A stretch of 64,000 nt of DNA from Microbacterium sp. BK668 (GCF_004362195.1 NZ_SNWG01000001.1:62001-126000); one strand, 5' to 3'; shown: positions 1-9,338, counted from the first letter of the stretch. Notes: generated by a model from the letters alone, not told the origin. Program-made: numbers and translations.

Positions 1-765
1 CCAGATACCGTCATCGTGCACGGCGACGCTGTGCTCCCAGTGGGAACCGGCAGTGCCGTCGACCGTCGAGACCGTCCAGCCGTCGTCCTCGACACGCGTC
101 CTCTGATCGCCGATGACGACCATCGGCTCGATCGCGACCGCGAGCCCGGGACGCACCTCGGGGCCCGGATCGGCGACGCGGTAGTTGAAGACCGAGGGCG
201 ATTCGTGCATCTTCCGTCCGATGCCGTGGCCGACGTAGTCCCGCAGGATGCCGTACCCGTGCCCCGCGTCGTCGATGAAGGACTGGATGGCGACACCCAC
301 CTCCGCGAGATGCCCAGCCGACGCGAGCGACGCGATGCCGGCCCAGAGCGAGCCCTCGGTCACGCGCGACAGCTCCTCGCGCTCGGCCACGATGTCGGGA
401 CGCGACGCGTCGGGGACGACGACCGTGAACGCCGAGTCGCCGTTCCACCCGCGGTACTCCGCTCCGGCATCGATCGACACGATGTCGCCGGGCTCGAGCG
501 CGCGGGAGGACGGGATGCCGTGCACGACCTGCTCGTTGACCGAGGCGCAGATCGTGTGGCGGTAGCCACGGACGAGCTGGAAGTTCGAGCGCGCACCGCG
601 CGCGGTGATGACCCGGGATGCCTCGGCATCCAGCTCCTCGGTCGTCACGCCCGGTGCGATGAGCGCCCGGACCGCCTCCAGCGCGGCGGCGGTGATGAGG
701 CCCGGCTCCACCATCGACCGCAGCTGGGCGGGCGACTTGTAGATCGAGCGGCGGAGCGAGACCAC
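1..765 (-). CDS. map: Methionine aminopeptidase, type I (3' end beyond window)
   Basis: Removes the initiator methionine from nascent proteins in the cytosol. I read a GTG start at 765, one base after the adk stop, giving a protein that begins VVSLRRSIYKSPAQ and stays open to the left edge. The metal-ligand blocks of the family are visible: SIDAGAEYRGWNGD (two Asp), GHGIGRKMHE (His) and AIEPM (Glu). The last metal-binding Glu and the C-terminus lie outside the window. It is the last visible gene of secY-adk-map, the usual actinobacterial order, and is almost certainly translationally coupled to adk. An internal ATG about 19 codons downstream is possible, but the upstream GTG keeps the tight gene junction. 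Confidence 0.93.
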   Translation of the reverse strand, partial: MVSLRRSIYKSPAQLRSMVEPGLITAAALEAVRALIAPGVTTEELDAEASRVITARGARSNFQLVRGYRHTICASVNEQVVHGIPSSRALEPGDIVSIDAGAEYRGWNGDSAFTVVVPDASRPDIVAEREELSRVTEGSLWAGIASLASAGHLAEVGVAIQSFIDDAGHGYGILRDYVGHGIGRKMHESPSVFNYRVADPGPEVRPGLAVAIEPMVVIGDQRTRVEDDGWTVSTVDGTAGSHWEHSVAVHDDGIW

Positions 766-766
766 G

Positions 767-1360
767 TCAGGCGGCGGCCGGACGGGTCAGCCCGCGCGCC
801 TCGAGCGCGGCGATGATGCGGTTCGTGATGTCGTCGAGCGATCCGACCCCGTCGACCTCGTCGACGATCCCGCGGGTGCCGTACACGCCCAGGATCGGCG
901 ACGTCTCGGTCTCGTAGATCGACAGGCGTGCGGCGATCACCTCGTCGGTGTCGTCGGCACGGCCCTGCTCGGAGGCGCGCTTCTTCAGCCGGGCGATGCT
1001 CTCCTCGCGCGGCACGGCGAGCACGATCACGGCGTCGAGGCTCTCGTCGCGGCCCTCGAGGAACTCGTCGAGGTGCATCACCTGGGCGAGGTTGCGCGGG
1101 TAGCCGTCGAGGAGGAACCCTTCCGCGGCATCCTGCTTCGACAGGCGGTCGCGGACGACGGCGCTGGTCAGCTCGTCGGGGACGAGCTGACCGGCGTCGA
1201 TGATGCTCTTGACCTGCTCGCCCAGCTCGGTGCCCTGCGACACGTTGGCGCGGAACACATCCCCCGTCGAGACGACGGGGATGCCGAACGTCTCGGCGAT
1301 GCGGACGCCCTGCGTGCCCTTGCCCGAGCCTTGCGGCCCGACGATCAGGAGGCGGGTCAT
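767..1360 (-). CDS. adk: Adenylate kinase
   Basis: Interconverts ATP+AMP and 2 ADP, maintaining the adenylate energy charge. The 197-aa protein carries the P-loop GPQGSGKGT at residues 8-16, the AMP-site motif DGYPRN and the LID-region motif RADDT. Its length fits the short-LID form without the four-cysteine zinc LID. The ATG at 1360 overlaps the secY stop by four bases (ATGA), which fixes the start; a longer upstream open frame only reads secY out of frame. Expression should follow secY. Confidence 0.97.
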   Translation of the reverse strand: MTRLLIVGPQGSGKGTQGVRIAETFGIPVVSTGDVFRANVSQGTELGEQVKSIIDAGQLVPDELTSAVVRDRLSKQDAAEGFLLDGYPRNLAQVMHLDEFLEGRDESLDAVIVLAVPREESIARLKKRASEQGRADDTDEVIAARLSIYETETSPILGVYGTRGIVDEVDGVGSLDDITNRIIAALEARGLTRPAAA

Positions 1361-2682
1361 CGCAGGAGCCCCTCGTAGTGCCGCTGCTGCAGCTGGGCGT
1401 CGATCTGCTTCACCGTCTCGAGACCGACACCCACGATGATGAGGATCGATGCGCCGCCGAACGGGAAGTTCTGGTTGGCGCCGACCGTCGCGAGGGCGAT
1501 GAGCGGCAGAAGGGCGATGAGGCCCAGGTAGATCGAGCCGGGCAGCGTGATGCGCGTGAGCACGTAGTCCAGGTACTCGGCCGTCGGACGACCCGCACGG
1601 ATGCCGGGGATGAACCCGCCGTACTTCTTCATGTTGTCGGCGACCTCGACGGGGTTGAACGTGATCGCGACGTAGAAGTACGTGAACCCGACGATGAGGA
1701 GGAAGTACAGGAGCATGTACAGCGGGTGGTCGCCGCGCACGAGGTAGAGCTGGATCCAGGCCACCCATGCCGGGACCTCTTCACCGGCCTGCGGCTGGTT
1801 GAACTGCGCGATGAGCGCCGGGATGTACAGCAGCGACGAGGCGAAGATGACGGGCACGACGCCGGCCATGTTGACCTTGATCGGGATGTACGTGTTGGTG
1901 CCGCCGTAGGTGCGGCGCCCGACCATGCGCTTGGCGTACTGCACCGGGATGCGGCGCTGCGACTGCTCGACGAAGACCACGAGGCCGACCACGACGATGC
2001 CGACGGCCAGGACGAGGAGGAAGACCTCGAAGCCGCGCGACTGCCAGATCGCCCACATCGACGCGGGGAACGCCGCCGCGATCGACGTGAAGATGAGGAT
2101 CGACATGCCGTTGCCGATGCCGCGCTCGGTGACGAGCTCGGCGAACCACATGATGAGGCCGGTGCCGGCGGTCATCGTGATGATCATGAGCAGCTGCGCC
2201 CACCACACGTCGTTGGTGAGCAGCTGCTCGCAGGCGGGGATGCCGGTCGTGCCGAACAGCTGGCCGCTGCGGGCCACCGTCACGAGCGTCGTCGACTGCA
2301 GCAGTGCGAGCGCGATCGTCAGGTAACGGGTGTACTGCGTCAGCCGCGCCTGGCCCGCCTGACCCTCCTTGTAGAGGGTCTCGAAGTGCGGGATGACCAC
2401 GCGGAGCAGCTGCACGATGATCGTCGCGGTGATGTAGGGCATGACGCCGAGAGCGAAGATCGACAGCTGCAGCAGTGCGCCGCCGGAGAAGAGGTTGACG
2501 AGCGACAGCAGCCCCTCGGTGCCGGCGCTCTGCTCACGCAGACAGTCCTGCACGTTCGGGAAGTCCACGAACGGAGCGGGGACGTGCGCGCCCAGACGGT
2601 AGAGGGCGATGATCGCCAGTGTGAATGCGATCTTCCGCCGTAGGTCGGGCGTACGGAAGACCCGCGCGATTGCGCTGAACAA
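1357..2682 (-). CDS. secY: Preprotein translocase channel subunit SecY
   Basis: Forms the core protein-conducting channel of the Sec translocon in the cytoplasmic membrane. The 441-aa product has the usual ten hydrophobic segments, a long first periplasmic loop and the conserved C-terminal end QLQQRHYEGLLR. Translation probably starts at a TTG at 2682 (LFSAIARVFRTPDLR), preceded by GGAGG seven bases upstream. A perfect hairpin separates it from rplO, and a TACGCT -10-like hexamer lies about 50 bases upstream, so secY-adk-map may form its own transcription unit. Confidence 0.97.
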   Translation of the reverse strand: MFSAIARVFRTPDLRRKIAFTLAIIALYRLGAHVPAPFVDFPNVQDCLREQSAGTEGLLSLVNLFSGGALLQLSIFALGVMPYITATIIVQLLRVVIPHFETLYKEGQAGQARLTQYTRYLTIALALLQSTTLVTVARSGQLFGTTGIPACEQLLTNDVWWAQLLMIITMTAGTGLIMWFAELVTERGIGNGMSILIFTSIAAAFPASMWAIWQSRGFEVFLLVLAVGIVVVGLVVFVEQSQRRIPVQYAKRMVGRRTYGGTNTYIPIKVNMAGVVPVIFASSLLYIPALIAQFNQPQAGEEVPAWVAWIQLYLVRGDHPLYMLLYFLLIVGFTYFYVAITFNPVEVADNMKKYGGFIPGIRAGRPTAEYLDYVLTRITLPGSIYLGLIALLPLIALATVGANQNFPFGGASILIIVGVGLETVKQIDAQLQQRHYEGLLR

Positions 2683-2733
2683 GAGGTTGCCTCCAGAGGG
2701 GATGCCGGCACGCGACGCGGCGCGCCGTCAACC

Positions 2734-2739
2734 AGCGTA
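2734..2739 (-). promoter_or_regulatory. Candidate -10 box for secY-adk-map
   Basis: On the minus strand this reads TACGCT within TTACGCTGG, matching actinobacterial TANNNT. It lies between the rplO terminator and the secY TTG. No good -35 is visible, so this is a suggestion only. Confidence 0.35.
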
Positions 2740-2786
2740 ACCCAGCGGGCCACCCGCGACGTTGCGAGGGTGTGCGCCGGGGACGA

Positions 2787-2820
2787 CAGCAGGGGTCGGA
2801 GAACGCTCCGACCCCTGCTG
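2787..2820 (-). terminator. Hairpin terminator after rplO
   Basis: A perfect 14-bp inverted repeat (arms 2787-2800 and 2807-2820, 6-base loop) lies 4 bases beyond the rplO stop. There is no long U tract, as is common in high-GC actinobacteria. It would end or attenuate the spc transcript before secY. Confidence 0.75.
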
Positions 2821-2824
2821 GGTA

Positions 2825-3427
2825 CTACTTGACGGAACCGCCCGCGGCGACGATCTTCTGCTCGGCGGAGCCCGAGACCTTGTCGACCGACACGTTGAGC
2901 TTGACCGCGATGTCGCCGGTGCCGAGCACCTTGACCTTCTCGTTCTTGCGGACCGCGCCCTTGGCGACGAGGTCGCTCACGGTCACGTCGCCGCCCGAGG
3001 GGTAGAGCTCGGCGAGCTTCTCGAGGTTGACCACCTGGTACTCGACGCGGAACGGGTTCTTGAACCCGCGCAGCTTCGGGGTGCGCATGTGCAGCGGCAT
3101 CTGGCCACCCTCGAAGCCCTGGCGGACCTGGTAGCGGGCCTTCGTGCCCTTGGTGCCGCGGCCGGCGGTCTTGCCCTTCGAGCCCTCACCGCGACCCACG
3201 CGGGTCTTGGCGGTGTTGGCGCCGGGGACCGGGCGAAGGTGGTGCACCTTGAGCACGCCGGGGCGGGCTGCCGGGGCATCCTTCTTCACGGCGTCCTTCT
3301 TCACGGCGTCCTTCTTGGCGTCGGACTTGGCGGCCTTGGGCGCCTTCTCGGCGGCCGGCTTCGCGGCAGCCTTCTTGGACTCGGTGACCTCGGCCACGTC
3401 GTCCTTCTTCTCGGCCTTGTCAGCCAT
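2825..3427 (-). CDS. rplO: 50S ribosomal protein L15 with long Lys/Ala N-terminal extension
   Basis: uL15 binds 23S rRNA late in large-subunit assembly. The conserved protein begins near residue 56 with [11 protein letters not shown], followed by the Gly-rich [19 protein letters not shown] segment. Ahead of it is a low-complexity extension of about 55 residues rich in Lys, Ala and Asp, with a tandem VKKDA repeat. At 200 aa it is about 50 residues longer than typical L15. The ATG at 3427 shares one base with the rpmD stop (TGATG), supporting the upstream start and the extension being translated. Confidence 0.95.
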   Translation of the reverse strand: MADKAEKKDDVAEVTESKKAAAKPAAEKAPKAAKSDAKKDAVKKDAVKKDAPAARPGVLKVHHLRPVPGANTAKTRVGRGEGSKGKTAGRGTKGTKARYQVRQGFEGGQMPLHMRTPKLRGFKNPFRVEYQVVNLEKLAELYPSGGDVTVSDLVAKGAVRKNEKVKVLGTGDIAVKLNVSVDKVSGSAEQKIVAAGGSVK

Positions 3428-3612
3428 CAGTCGATCTCCTCAACCTTCACGAGGTGGGCGACGGTCTTGACGTAGCCGCGCGTCTGCGCGTCGTCGGGAC
3501 GGACGACCGAGTCGCCGATCCGCTTGAGACCGAGCGAACGCAGCGTGTCGCGCTGGTTCTGCTTCTCGCTCACCTTGGACTTGATCTGCGTGACCTTCAG
3601 ACGCGCAGCCAT
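3427..3612 (-). CDS. rpmD: 50S ribosomal protein L30
   Basis: uL30, a small large-subunit protein, 61 aa. It begins [13 protein letters not shown] and contains the hallmark segment [17 protein letters not shown]. The start overlaps the rpsE stop by one base and the stop overlaps the rplO start by one base, so translation is probably coupled across rpsE-rpmD-rplO. Length is normal for the family. Confidence 0.96.
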   Translation of the reverse strand: MAARLKVTQIKSKVSEKQNQRDTLRSLGLKRIGDSVVRPDDAQTRGYVKTVAHLVKVEEID

Positions 3613-4310
3613 CAGACACCTGCCTTCGCAGCACGGGCGGCCTCGGCGGCCTCGGCCTCGGCACGGACGAGACGAGCCGGTGCGACCTGGTCGAACTCGA
3701 GGCCGCGGCGCGCGGCGACCGCACGGGGCTCCTCGAGCTGCTTGAGGGCGTCGACCGTCGCGTGGACGATGTTGATCGTGTTCGACGAGCCGAGCGACTT
3801 CGACAGGACGTCGTGGATCCCGGCGCACTCCAGGACGGCGCGCACGGGGCCGCCCGCGATGACGCCGGTACCGGCGGCAGCCGGACGCAGCAGCACGACA
3901 CCGGCCGCGGCCTCACCCTGCACGGGGTGCGGAATGGTGACGCCGGCGCGGGGCACGCGGAAGAAGTTGCGCTTGGCCTCTTCGACGCCCTTCGAGATGG
4001 CGAGGGGGACCTCGCGGGCCTTGCCGTAGCCGACGCCGACGACGCCGTTGCCATCGCCCACGACGACGAGCGCCGTGAAGCTGAAGCGACGACCGCCCTT
4101 GACGACCTTCGACACGCGGTTGATCGTGACGACGCGCTCGAGGAACTGGCTCTCGTTGCGGTCGCGGCCGCCGCGGTCACCGCGGGTCTGGCTGCGCTCA
4201 CGGCCACCGCGACGCGGCTCGCGCTCGCGCTCGGCGGGTGCTTCGGCAGCCGGGGCCTGGGCCTCGGCCGGAGCCTCTGCGGTCACGTTGTTCTCCTTGT
4301 TGTCACTCAC
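3612..4310 (-). CDS. rpsE: 30S ribosomal protein S5
   Basis: uS5 contributes to decoding accuracy and mRNA entry on the small subunit. I chose the GTG at 4310 (VSDNKENNV) because it overlaps the rplR stop as GTGA. This gives 232 aa: an N-terminal tail of about 60 residues rich in Ala, Glu and Arg, the double-stranded-RNA-binding-like domain ([18 protein letters not shown]) and the C-terminal domain with [15 protein letters not shown]. The spectinomycin-loop region VKGGRRFSF looks wild type. The acidic/Arg tail is longer than in E. coli. Confidence 0.95.
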   Translation of the reverse strand: MSDNKENNVTAEAPAEAQAPAAEAPAEREREPRRGGRERSQTRGDRGGRDRNESQFLERVVTINRVSKVVKGGRRFSFTALVVVGDGNGVVGVGYGKAREVPLAISKGVEEAKRNFFRVPRAGVTIPHPVQGEAAAGVVLLRPAAAGTGVIAGGPVRAVLECAGIHDVLSKSLGSSNTINIVHATVDALKQLEEPRAVAARRGLEFDQVAPARLVRAEAEAAEAARAAKAGV

Positions 4311-4666
4311 AGGTTCAGACCTCCCTCGCGGGCGCCGTCGGCGATCGCCGCGACACGGCCGGCGTAGCGGTTGCCGCCACGGTCGAACACGACGTCCGTG
4401 ACGCCGGCGGCCTTGGCGCGCTCGGCGAGAAGCTCGCCGACCTTGCGGGCCTTTGCCGTCTTGTCGTCCTCGGACGCGCGCAGGTCGGCCTCGAGGGTCG
4501 AGGCCGAGGCCAGCGTGCGGCCCTTGCTGTCGTCGACGATCTGCACGAAGACGTGACGCGACGAACGGGTGACGACCAGGCGGGGACGCTCGGGGGTGCC
4601 GACGACCTTCTTGCGAAGGCGGGCGTGACGACGCGCGCGCGCGTCGGTCTTCGACTTCACAGCCAT
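4307..4666 (-). CDS. rplR: 50S ribosomal protein L18
   Basis: uL18 binds 5S rRNA and helps place it in the central protuberance with L5. The 119-aa protein shows [16 protein letters not shown] and the C-terminal [20 protein letters not shown] block typical of bacterial L18. It follows rplF by two bases and its stop overlaps the GTG start of rpsE. Length and order are standard. Confidence 0.96.
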   Translation of the reverse strand: MAVKSKTDARARRHARLRKKVVGTPERPRLVVTRSSRHVFVQIVDDSKGRTLASASTLEADLRASEDDKTAKARKVGELLAERAKAAGVTDVVFDRGGNRYAGRVAAIADGAREGGLNL

Positions 4667-4668
4667 GG

Positions 4669-5205
4669 TTATTTACCAGCCTTTCCGGCCTTGCGCCGAA
4701 CGACCTCGCCGGCGTAACGCACACCCTTGCCCTTGTACGGCTCGGGCTTGCGGATCTTGCGGATGTTCGCGGCCGCCTCGCCGACGGCCTGCTTGTCGAT
4801 GCCGCTCACGGTGAGCTTGTTGTTGCCCTCGACCGTGAACGTGATGCCCGCGGGCGGCTCGACGAGGACGGGGTGCGAGAAGCCGAGGGCGAACTCGACC
4901 GAGCTGCCCCTCTGGGCGACGCGGTAACCCGTGCCGACGACCTCGAGGCCCTTGGAGTAGCCCTGGGTGACACCGATGATGTTGTTGTTGATGAGCGTGC
5001 GGGTCAGGCCGTGCAGCGAACGCGAGGAGCGCTCGTCGTCGGGACGGGTGACGAGCACCTGACCCTCTTCGACCTGGACTTCGATGGGGCGTGCCACGGA
5101 GAGCGTGAGCTCGCCCTTGGGACCCTTGACCGCGACATCCTGTCCGTCGACCGTGATGGTCACGCCGGCGGGGATGTCGATCGGGAGACGACCGATACGC
5201 GACAT
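4669..5205 (-). CDS. rplF: 50S ribosomal protein L6
   Basis: uL6 sits near the factor-binding site of the large subunit. The 178-aa product begins [15 protein letters not shown], has the usual two-domain repeat structure and the C-terminal signature [16 protein letters not shown], ending in a Lys/Ala tail. Starts six bases after rpsH. Length is normal. Confidence 0.97.
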   Translation of the reverse strand: MSRIGRLPIDIPAGVTITVDGQDVAVKGPKGELTLSVARPIEVQVEEGQVLVTRPDDERSSRSLHGLTRTLINNNIIGVTQGYSKGLEVVGTGYRVAQRGSSVEFALGFSHPVLVEPPAGITFTVEGNNKLTVSGIDKQAVGEAAANIRKIRKPEPYKGKGVRYAGEVVRRKAGKAGK

Positions 5206-5211
5206 GTCAGA

Positions 5212-5610
5212 TCACCACACGTAGGCGAGGACTTCCCCACCCACGCCCTTCTGCTCGGCCTGGCGGTCCGTGAGGAGACCGGAGGAGGTGGACAGGATGG
5301 CGACGCCGAGGCCGCCGAGGACCTTGGGGATCTCGGTCGACTTCGCGTAGACGCGCAGGCCCGGCTTCGAGACGCGCTTGATGCCGGCGATCGACCGCTC
5401 GCGGTTCGGGCCGTACTTGAGGGTCAGGGTGAGGGTCTGGCCGACGCGGGCGTCCTCGACGGCCCACTCGGCGATGTAGCCCTCCTGCTTGAGGATGTCG
5501 GCGATGTGCGTCTTGAGCTTCGAGCTCGGCAGCGACACGGAGTCGTGGTGCGCCGAGTTCGCGTTGCGCAGACGGGTCAGCATGTCTGCGACCGGGTCTG
5601 TCATTGTCAT
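5212..5610 (-). CDS. rpsH: 30S ribosomal protein S8
   Basis: uS8 is a primary 16S rRNA binder in the small-subunit platform and the classical spc-operon repressor in E. coli. The 132-aa protein begins [17 protein letters not shown] and carries the conserved C-terminal segment [19 protein letters not shown]. An AAGGA ribosome-binding site precedes the ATG. The 96 bases upstream, where many actinobacteria carry rpsN, contain only a hairpin. Confidence 0.97.
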   Translation of the reverse strand: MTMTDPVADMLTRLRNANSAHHDSVSLPSSKLKTHIADILKQEGYIAEWAVEDARVGQTLTLTLKYGPNRERSIAGIKRVSKPGLRVYAKSTEIPKVLGGLGVAILSTSSGLLTDRQAEQKGVGGEVLAYVW

Positions 5611-5674
5611 TTCTTGATTCCTTCGTTCATGAGGTTTCGGCTGCCGTTACACGACAGACGACCTTCTATGACTG

Positions 5675-5695
5675 CCTCGGGGAGATCCCCCGAGG
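5675..5695 (-). other. Intercistronic hairpin between rplE and rpsH
   Basis: A perfect 8-bp stem (5675-5682 with 5688-5695) and 5-base loop sit in the only sizeable gap of the spc cluster, 5611-5706. There is no U tract, so an RNA-processing or translational regulatory element is as likely as an attenuator. No reading frame resembling S14 is visible in the gap. Confidence 0.5.
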
Positions 5696-5706
5696 ACTTC
5701 GTCAGA

Positions 5707-6297
5707 TCAGGCCTGGGCGTCGTCCGCGCGGAACGGGAAGCCGAGGTGACGAAGCAGCGCCCGGCCCTCGTCATCCGTCTTCGCCGAGGTGACGATCGTG
5801 ATGTCGAAGCCGCGCACGCGGTCGATCTTGTCCTGGTTGATCTCGTGGAACACCGACTGCTCCTGGAGACCGAACGTGTAGTTGCCGTGGCCGTCGAACT
5901 GCTTGGCCGACAGCCCGCGGAAGTCGCGGATGCGGGGCAGCGCGAGGTTGACCAGGCGGTCGACGAACTCCCATGCGCGGTCGCCCCGGAGGGTGACGTG
6001 CGCGCCGATGGCCTGGCCCTCGCGCAGCTTGAACTGCGCGATGGACTTGCGGGCCTTGGTCACGACGGGCTTCTGACCCGTGATCTTGGTGAGGTCGTCG
6101 ACCGCACCGTCGATCACCTTGCTGTCGCGAGCCGCCTCGCCGACACCGGTGTTCACGACGACCTTCACCAGGCCGGGAATCTGCATGACGTTGGCGTAGC
6201 CGAACTCGTCCTGCAGCGACTTCTTGATCTCGGCGTTGTACTTCTGCTTCAGGCGGGGCTGGATCTTGCCAGCCTCCACGGCAGTGGTGGTGCTCAT
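5707..6297 (-). CDS. rplE: 50S ribosomal protein L5
   Basis: uL5 anchors 5S rRNA and contacts the P-site tRNA. The 196-aa protein has a short N-terminal extension ([17 protein letters not shown]), the conserved block [15 protein letters not shown] and the motif [19 protein letters not shown]. The frame opens two bases after rplX. It is about 15 residues longer than E. coli L5, mostly at the N-terminus. Confidence 0.97.
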   Translation of the reverse strand: MSTTTAVEAGKIQPRLKQKYNAEIKKSLQDEFGYANVMQIPGLVKVVVNTGVGEAARDSKVIDGAVDDLTKITGQKPVVTKARKSIAQFKLREGQAIGAHVTLRGDRAWEFVDRLVNLALPRIRDFRGLSAKQFDGHGNYTFGLQEQSVFHEINQDKIDRVRGFDITIVTSAKTDDEGRALLRHLGFPFRADDAQA

Positions 6298-6299
6298 AT

Positions 6300-6659
6300 T
6301 CAGAGGTCCTTGCCTGACTTCTTCGCGTAGCGCACGCGGACGGTGCGCTTGACGCCGTCCTTGGTCTTCTCCTCGACGCGGTGGCCGACACGCGTCGGCT
6401 TCTTGGACGAGGGGTCGACGAGCGCGACGTTGGAGATGTGGATCGGGGCCTCGAACGTCTCGATGCCGCCGGTCTTGGTGCCGCGCTGGGTCTGGCCCAC
6501 GCGGTTGTGCTTCGTGACGTAGTTCACGCCCTCGACGATGACGCGGTTCTGCTCGGACAGGACCTCGAGGACCTTGCCCTGCTTGCCGCGGTCTCCGCCG
6601 CGCTCGGGCTTGGCGCCCGAGATGACCTGAACCAGGTCGCCCTTCTTGATCTTCGCCAT
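6300..6659 (-). CDS. rplX: 50S ribosomal protein L24
   Basis: uL24 initiates large-subunit assembly and lies near the exit tunnel. The 119-aa protein starts [15 protein letters not shown], a KOW-type opening, and contains [19 protein letters not shown] followed by the TKHNR segment. It follows rplN by two bases. Slightly longer than the E. coli protein, with a basic C-terminus. Confidence 0.96.
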   Translation of the reverse strand: MAKIKKGDLVQVISGAKPERGGDRGKQGKVLEVLSEQNRVIVEGVNYVTKHNRVGQTQRGTKTGGIETFEAPIHISNVALVDPSSKKPTRVGHRVEEKTKDGVKRTVRVRYAKKSGKDL

Positions 6660-6661
6660 GA

Positions 6662-7030
6662 TCAGATGACCTCCGGGGCGAGCGAGACGATCTTCATGAA
6701 CTTCTTGTCGCGAAGCTCACGGCCGACCGGTCCGAAGATGCGGGTGCCGCGGGGCTCCCCGTCGTTCTTCAGGATGACGGCGGCGTTCTCGTCGAACTTG
6801 ATGTACGAGCCGTCGGGACGGCGCGTCTGCTTGACGGTGCGGACGACGACGGCCTTGACGACGTCGCCCTTCTTGACGTTTCCGCCCGGGATCGCGTCCT
6901 TGACCGTGGCGACGATGACGTCGCCCAAGCCGGCGTAGCGCCGGTTGGAGCCGCCGAGCACACGGATCGTGAGCAGCTCCTTGGCGCCGGTGTTGTCGGC
7001 GACCTTGAGGCGGGATTCGTTCTGAATCAC
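6662..7030 (-). CDS. rplN: 50S ribosomal protein L14
   Basis: uL14 lies at the intersubunit bridge. The 122-aa protein reads [19 protein letters not shown] and contains the family signature [20 protein letters not shown]. Translation starts at a GTG at 7030. A 35-base gap separates it from rpsQ. Length is exactly typical. Confidence 0.97.
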   Translation of the reverse strand: MIQNESRLKVADNTGAKELLTIRVLGGSNRRYAGLGDVIVATVKDAIPGGNVKKGDVVKAVVVRTVKQTRRPDGSYIKFDENAAVILKNDGEPRGTRIFGPVGRELRDKKFMKIVSLAPEVI

Positions 7031-7065
7031 TTCTTACTCCTTGGGTTCCAAGCAGGCCCGAGGGC

Positions 7066-7413
7066 TTACTTGGCCTTCTCGAGGATCTCGACCAGGCGCC
7101 AGCGCTTGGTGGCGGAAAGCGGCCGGGTCTCGTTGATGAGGACGAGGTCGCCGATGCCGGCGGTGTTGCCCTCGTCGTGGGCCTTGACCTTGGACGTCCG
7201 GCGGATGACCTTGCCGTAGAGGGGGTGCTTCACGCGGTCCTCGACCTCGACGACGATCGTCTTGTCCATCTTGTCGCTCACGACGTAGCCGCGGCGGGCC
7301 TTGCGGTACCCGCGGGCGTTCGCGTCGCGGACGTCGTGGGCGGCCGACTCGTGACCGGCGACCTGGTCCTTGACCTCGGCCTCGGCGGCCGCTGCCTTCT
7401 TCGTGTCAGCCAT
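7066..7413 (-). CDS. rpsQ: 30S ribosomal protein S17 with N-terminal extension
   Basis: uS17 is an OB-fold primary binder of 16S rRNA. The conserved core starts near residue 33 ([19 protein letters not shown]) and includes [20 protein letters not shown] low-complexity Ala/Lys/Glu extension precedes it, giving 115 aa against about 85 in E. coli. I take the ATG at 7413, which overlaps the rpmC stop as TGATG; an in-frame GTG one codon upstream is equally possible. Confidence 0.94.
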   Translation of the reverse strand: MADTKKAAAAEAEVKDQVAGHESAAHDVRDANARGYRKARRGYVVSDKMDKTIVVEVEDRVKHPLYGKVIRRTSKVKAHDEGNTAGIGDLVLINETRPLSATKRWRLVEILEKAK

Positions 7414-7760
7414 CACTCGGCCTCTTCCTTCGCGGCCGAGTCGGCGGCATCCGCCTTCTTGGCCTTCGTCTTCGCTTCGTCCCGCTCCGCTCGCTCAGAG
7501 CGGCGCTTCGCCTTCGTCGCGACCTCGAGCGGGGCGGGCGTGGCACGGATGCCGAGCTCGCGCTCACGGATCACGGTGTAGAGCCGCGCGATGTCGCGCT
7601 TGACCGCACGGATGCGGCCGTGGCTCTCGAGCTGGCCCGTGGCCGACTGGAAGCGCAGGTTGAACAGCTCTTCCTTGGCCTTGCGCAGCTCCTCGACGAG
7701 GCGCTGGTCTTCGAACGTGTCGAGCTCGCTCGGAGCGAGCGTCTTGGTGCCGATCGCCAT
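7413..7760 (-). CDS. rpmC: 50S ribosomal protein L29 with long charged C-terminal extension
   Basis: uL29 lies at the nascent-chain exit and contributes to trigger-factor and SRP docking. Residues up to about 75 match L29: an [21 protein letters not shown] helix followed by [20 protein letters not shown]. The remaining 40 or so residues form a Lys/Ala/Glu/Arg-rich tail, making 115 aa against about 65 in E. coli. Part of the tail (7474-7504) resembles one arm of the palindromic element seen at 26485 and 63790. Start and stop both overlap neighbouring genes (rplP, rpsQ). Confidence 0.93.
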   Translation of the reverse strand: MAIGTKTLAPSELDTFEDQRLVEELRKAKEELFNLRFQSATGQLESHGRIRAVKRDIARLYTVIRERELGIRATPAPLEVATKAKRRSERAERDEAKTKAKKADAADSAAKEEAE

Positions 7761-8179
7761 TACGCGTCGCCCTCCTCGCGCTTGATGATGCGTGCCTTCA
7801 GAGGCAGCTTGTGGATGGCACGGGTCAGCGCCTCGCGAGCGAGCTGCTCGTTGACGCCGGCGACCTCGAAGAGGACGCGACCCGGCTTGACGTTTGCGAC
7901 CCACCACTCCGGCGAGCCCTTGCCGGAACCCATGCGGGTCTCGGCGGGCTTCTTCGTCAGCGGTCGGTCGGGGTAGATGTTGATCCACACCTTGCCGCCG
8001 CGCTTGATGTGACGGGTCATCGCGATACGAGCGGACTCGATCTGACGGTTGGTCACGTACGCGGGGGTGAGGGCCTGGATGCCGAACTCGCCGAAGCTGA
8101 CCTTCGTGCCGCCGGTGGCCTGACCCGAACGGCCGGGGTGGTGCTGCTTGCGGTGCTTGACCTTGCGGGGGATGAGCAT
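7760..8179 (-). CDS. rplP: 50S ribosomal protein L16
   Basis: uL16 helps position A-site tRNA and is needed for peptidyl-transferase function. The 139-aa protein begins [17 protein letters not shown] and has the signatures [21 protein letters not shown] and [19 protein letters not shown]. Start overlaps the rpsC stop and stop overlaps the rpmC start (TAATG in both cases), so S3-L16-L29 are coupled. Confidence 0.97.
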   Translation of the reverse strand: MLIPRKVKHRKQHHPGRSGQATGGTKVSFGEFGIQALTPAYVTNRQIESARIAMTRHIKRGGKVWINIYPDRPLTKKPAETRMGSGKGSPEWWVANVKPGRVLFEVAGVNEQLAREALTRAIHKLPLKARIIKREEGDA

Positions 8180-8940
8180 TACGCCGACGCTCCTTCTGCC
8201 ACGGGGGCCTCGTTGCGAGGGCCACGACGACGGTCGCCGCCGCGGTCGTCACGACCGCGGGACTGCTTCGGCGCGTTGGCCTGCTCGCGTGCGAGCTCCT
8301 TGTTGGTGAGATCGCCCTTGTAGATCCAGACCTTCACGCCGATGCGGCCGAAGGTCGTCTTGGCCTCGTAGAAGCCGTAGTCGATGTTGGCGCGGAGCGT
8401 GTGCAGGGGCACACGGCCCTCGCGGTAGAACTCCGAGCGGCTCATCTCGGCGCCGCCGAGGCGGCCCGACACCTGGATGCGGACGCCCTTGGCGCCGGCG
8501 CGCTGGGCGCCCTGCAGGCCCTTGCGCATCGCGCGGCGGAACGCCACACGAGCAGAGAGCTGCTCCGCGATGCCCTGGGCGACGAGCTGCGCGTCGGCCT
8601 CGGGGTTCTTCACCTCGAGGATGTTGAGCTGGATCTGCTTGCCGGTCAGCTTCTCGAGGTCGGCGCGGATGCGCTCGGCCTCGGCGCCGCGGCGGCCGAT
8701 CACGATGCCCGGGCGGGCGGTGTGGATGTCGACGCGGACGCGGTCACGCGTGCGCTCGATCTCGATGTTGCTCACGCCGGCGCGGTCGAGCTGCGTCTGC
8801 AGGAGCTTGCGGATCTTGATGTCCTCGGCGACGTAGTCGGCGTAGCGCTGGCCCGGCTTGGTCGAGTCCGAGAACCACCGCGACACGTGGTCCGTGGTGA
8901 TGCCGAGGCGGAAGCCGTACGGGTTGACCTTCTGTCCCAT
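8179..8940 (-). CDS. rpsC: 30S ribosomal protein S3
   Basis: uS3 forms part of the mRNA entry tunnel and helicase activity. The 253-aa protein begins [15 protein letters not shown], contains the KH domain with [15 protein letters not shown] and the C-terminal S3 domain with [21 protein letters not shown] disordered Arg/Gly/Glu-rich tail follows. The tail is longer than in E. coli (233 aa) but common in actinobacteria. Confidence 0.97.
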   Translation of the reverse strand: MGQKVNPYGFRLGITTDHVSRWFSDSTKPGQRYADYVAEDIKIRKLLQTQLDRAGVSNIEIERTRDRVRVDIHTARPGIVIGRRGAEAERIRADLEKLTGKQIQLNILEVKNPEADAQLVAQGIAEQLSARVAFRRAMRKGLQGAQRAGAKGVRIQVSGRLGGAEMSRSEFYREGRVPLHTLRANIDYGFYEAKTTFGRIGVKVWIYKGDLTNKELAREQANAPKQSRGRDDRGGDRRRGPRNEAPVAEGASA

Positions 8941-9338
8941 TACTTGCTCGCCTTCTTGCTGGTCTTGGCCGGAGCGGCGTCGGCCGCCTCCGGGGTCGCG
9001 AGGACCACCGTGATGTGGCTCGTGCGCTTCTTGATCTGGAAGGCGCGACCCTGTGCGCGGGGCTGGAAGCGCTTGAGCGTCGTGCCCTCGTCGACGTACG
9101 CGTTGGCCACGTACAGGTCCTGCTCGTCCAGGTACTCGTTCACCTGGTCGGCCTTCACGCGAGCGTTCGCGATCGCCGAGGCGACGAGCTTGTAGATCGG
9201 CTCGCTCGCGCTCTGCGGCGCGAACTTCAGGATCGCGAGCGCCTCCTGGGCCTGCTTGCCCTTGATGAGCGCGACGACACGACGAGCCTTCTGAGGGGTC
9301 ACGCGGATGTGTCGCACGCGTGCGATGGACTCCACCAT
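8940..9338 (-). CDS. rplV: 50S ribosomal protein L22
   Basis: uL22 lines the peptide exit tunnel; its hairpin is a macrolide-resistance hotspot. The 132-aa protein starts [19 protein letters not shown] and ends its conserved part with [19 protein letters not shown], with an Ala/Lys tail. The hairpin has no visible insertion. The stop overlaps the rpsC start (TAATG). Confidence 0.96.
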   Translation of the reverse strand: MVESIARVRHIRVTPQKARRVVALIKGKQAQEALAILKFAPQSASEPIYKLVASAIANARVKADQVNEYLDEQDLYVANAYVDEGTTLKRFQPRAQGRAFQIKKRTSHITVVLATPEAADAAPAKTSKKASK

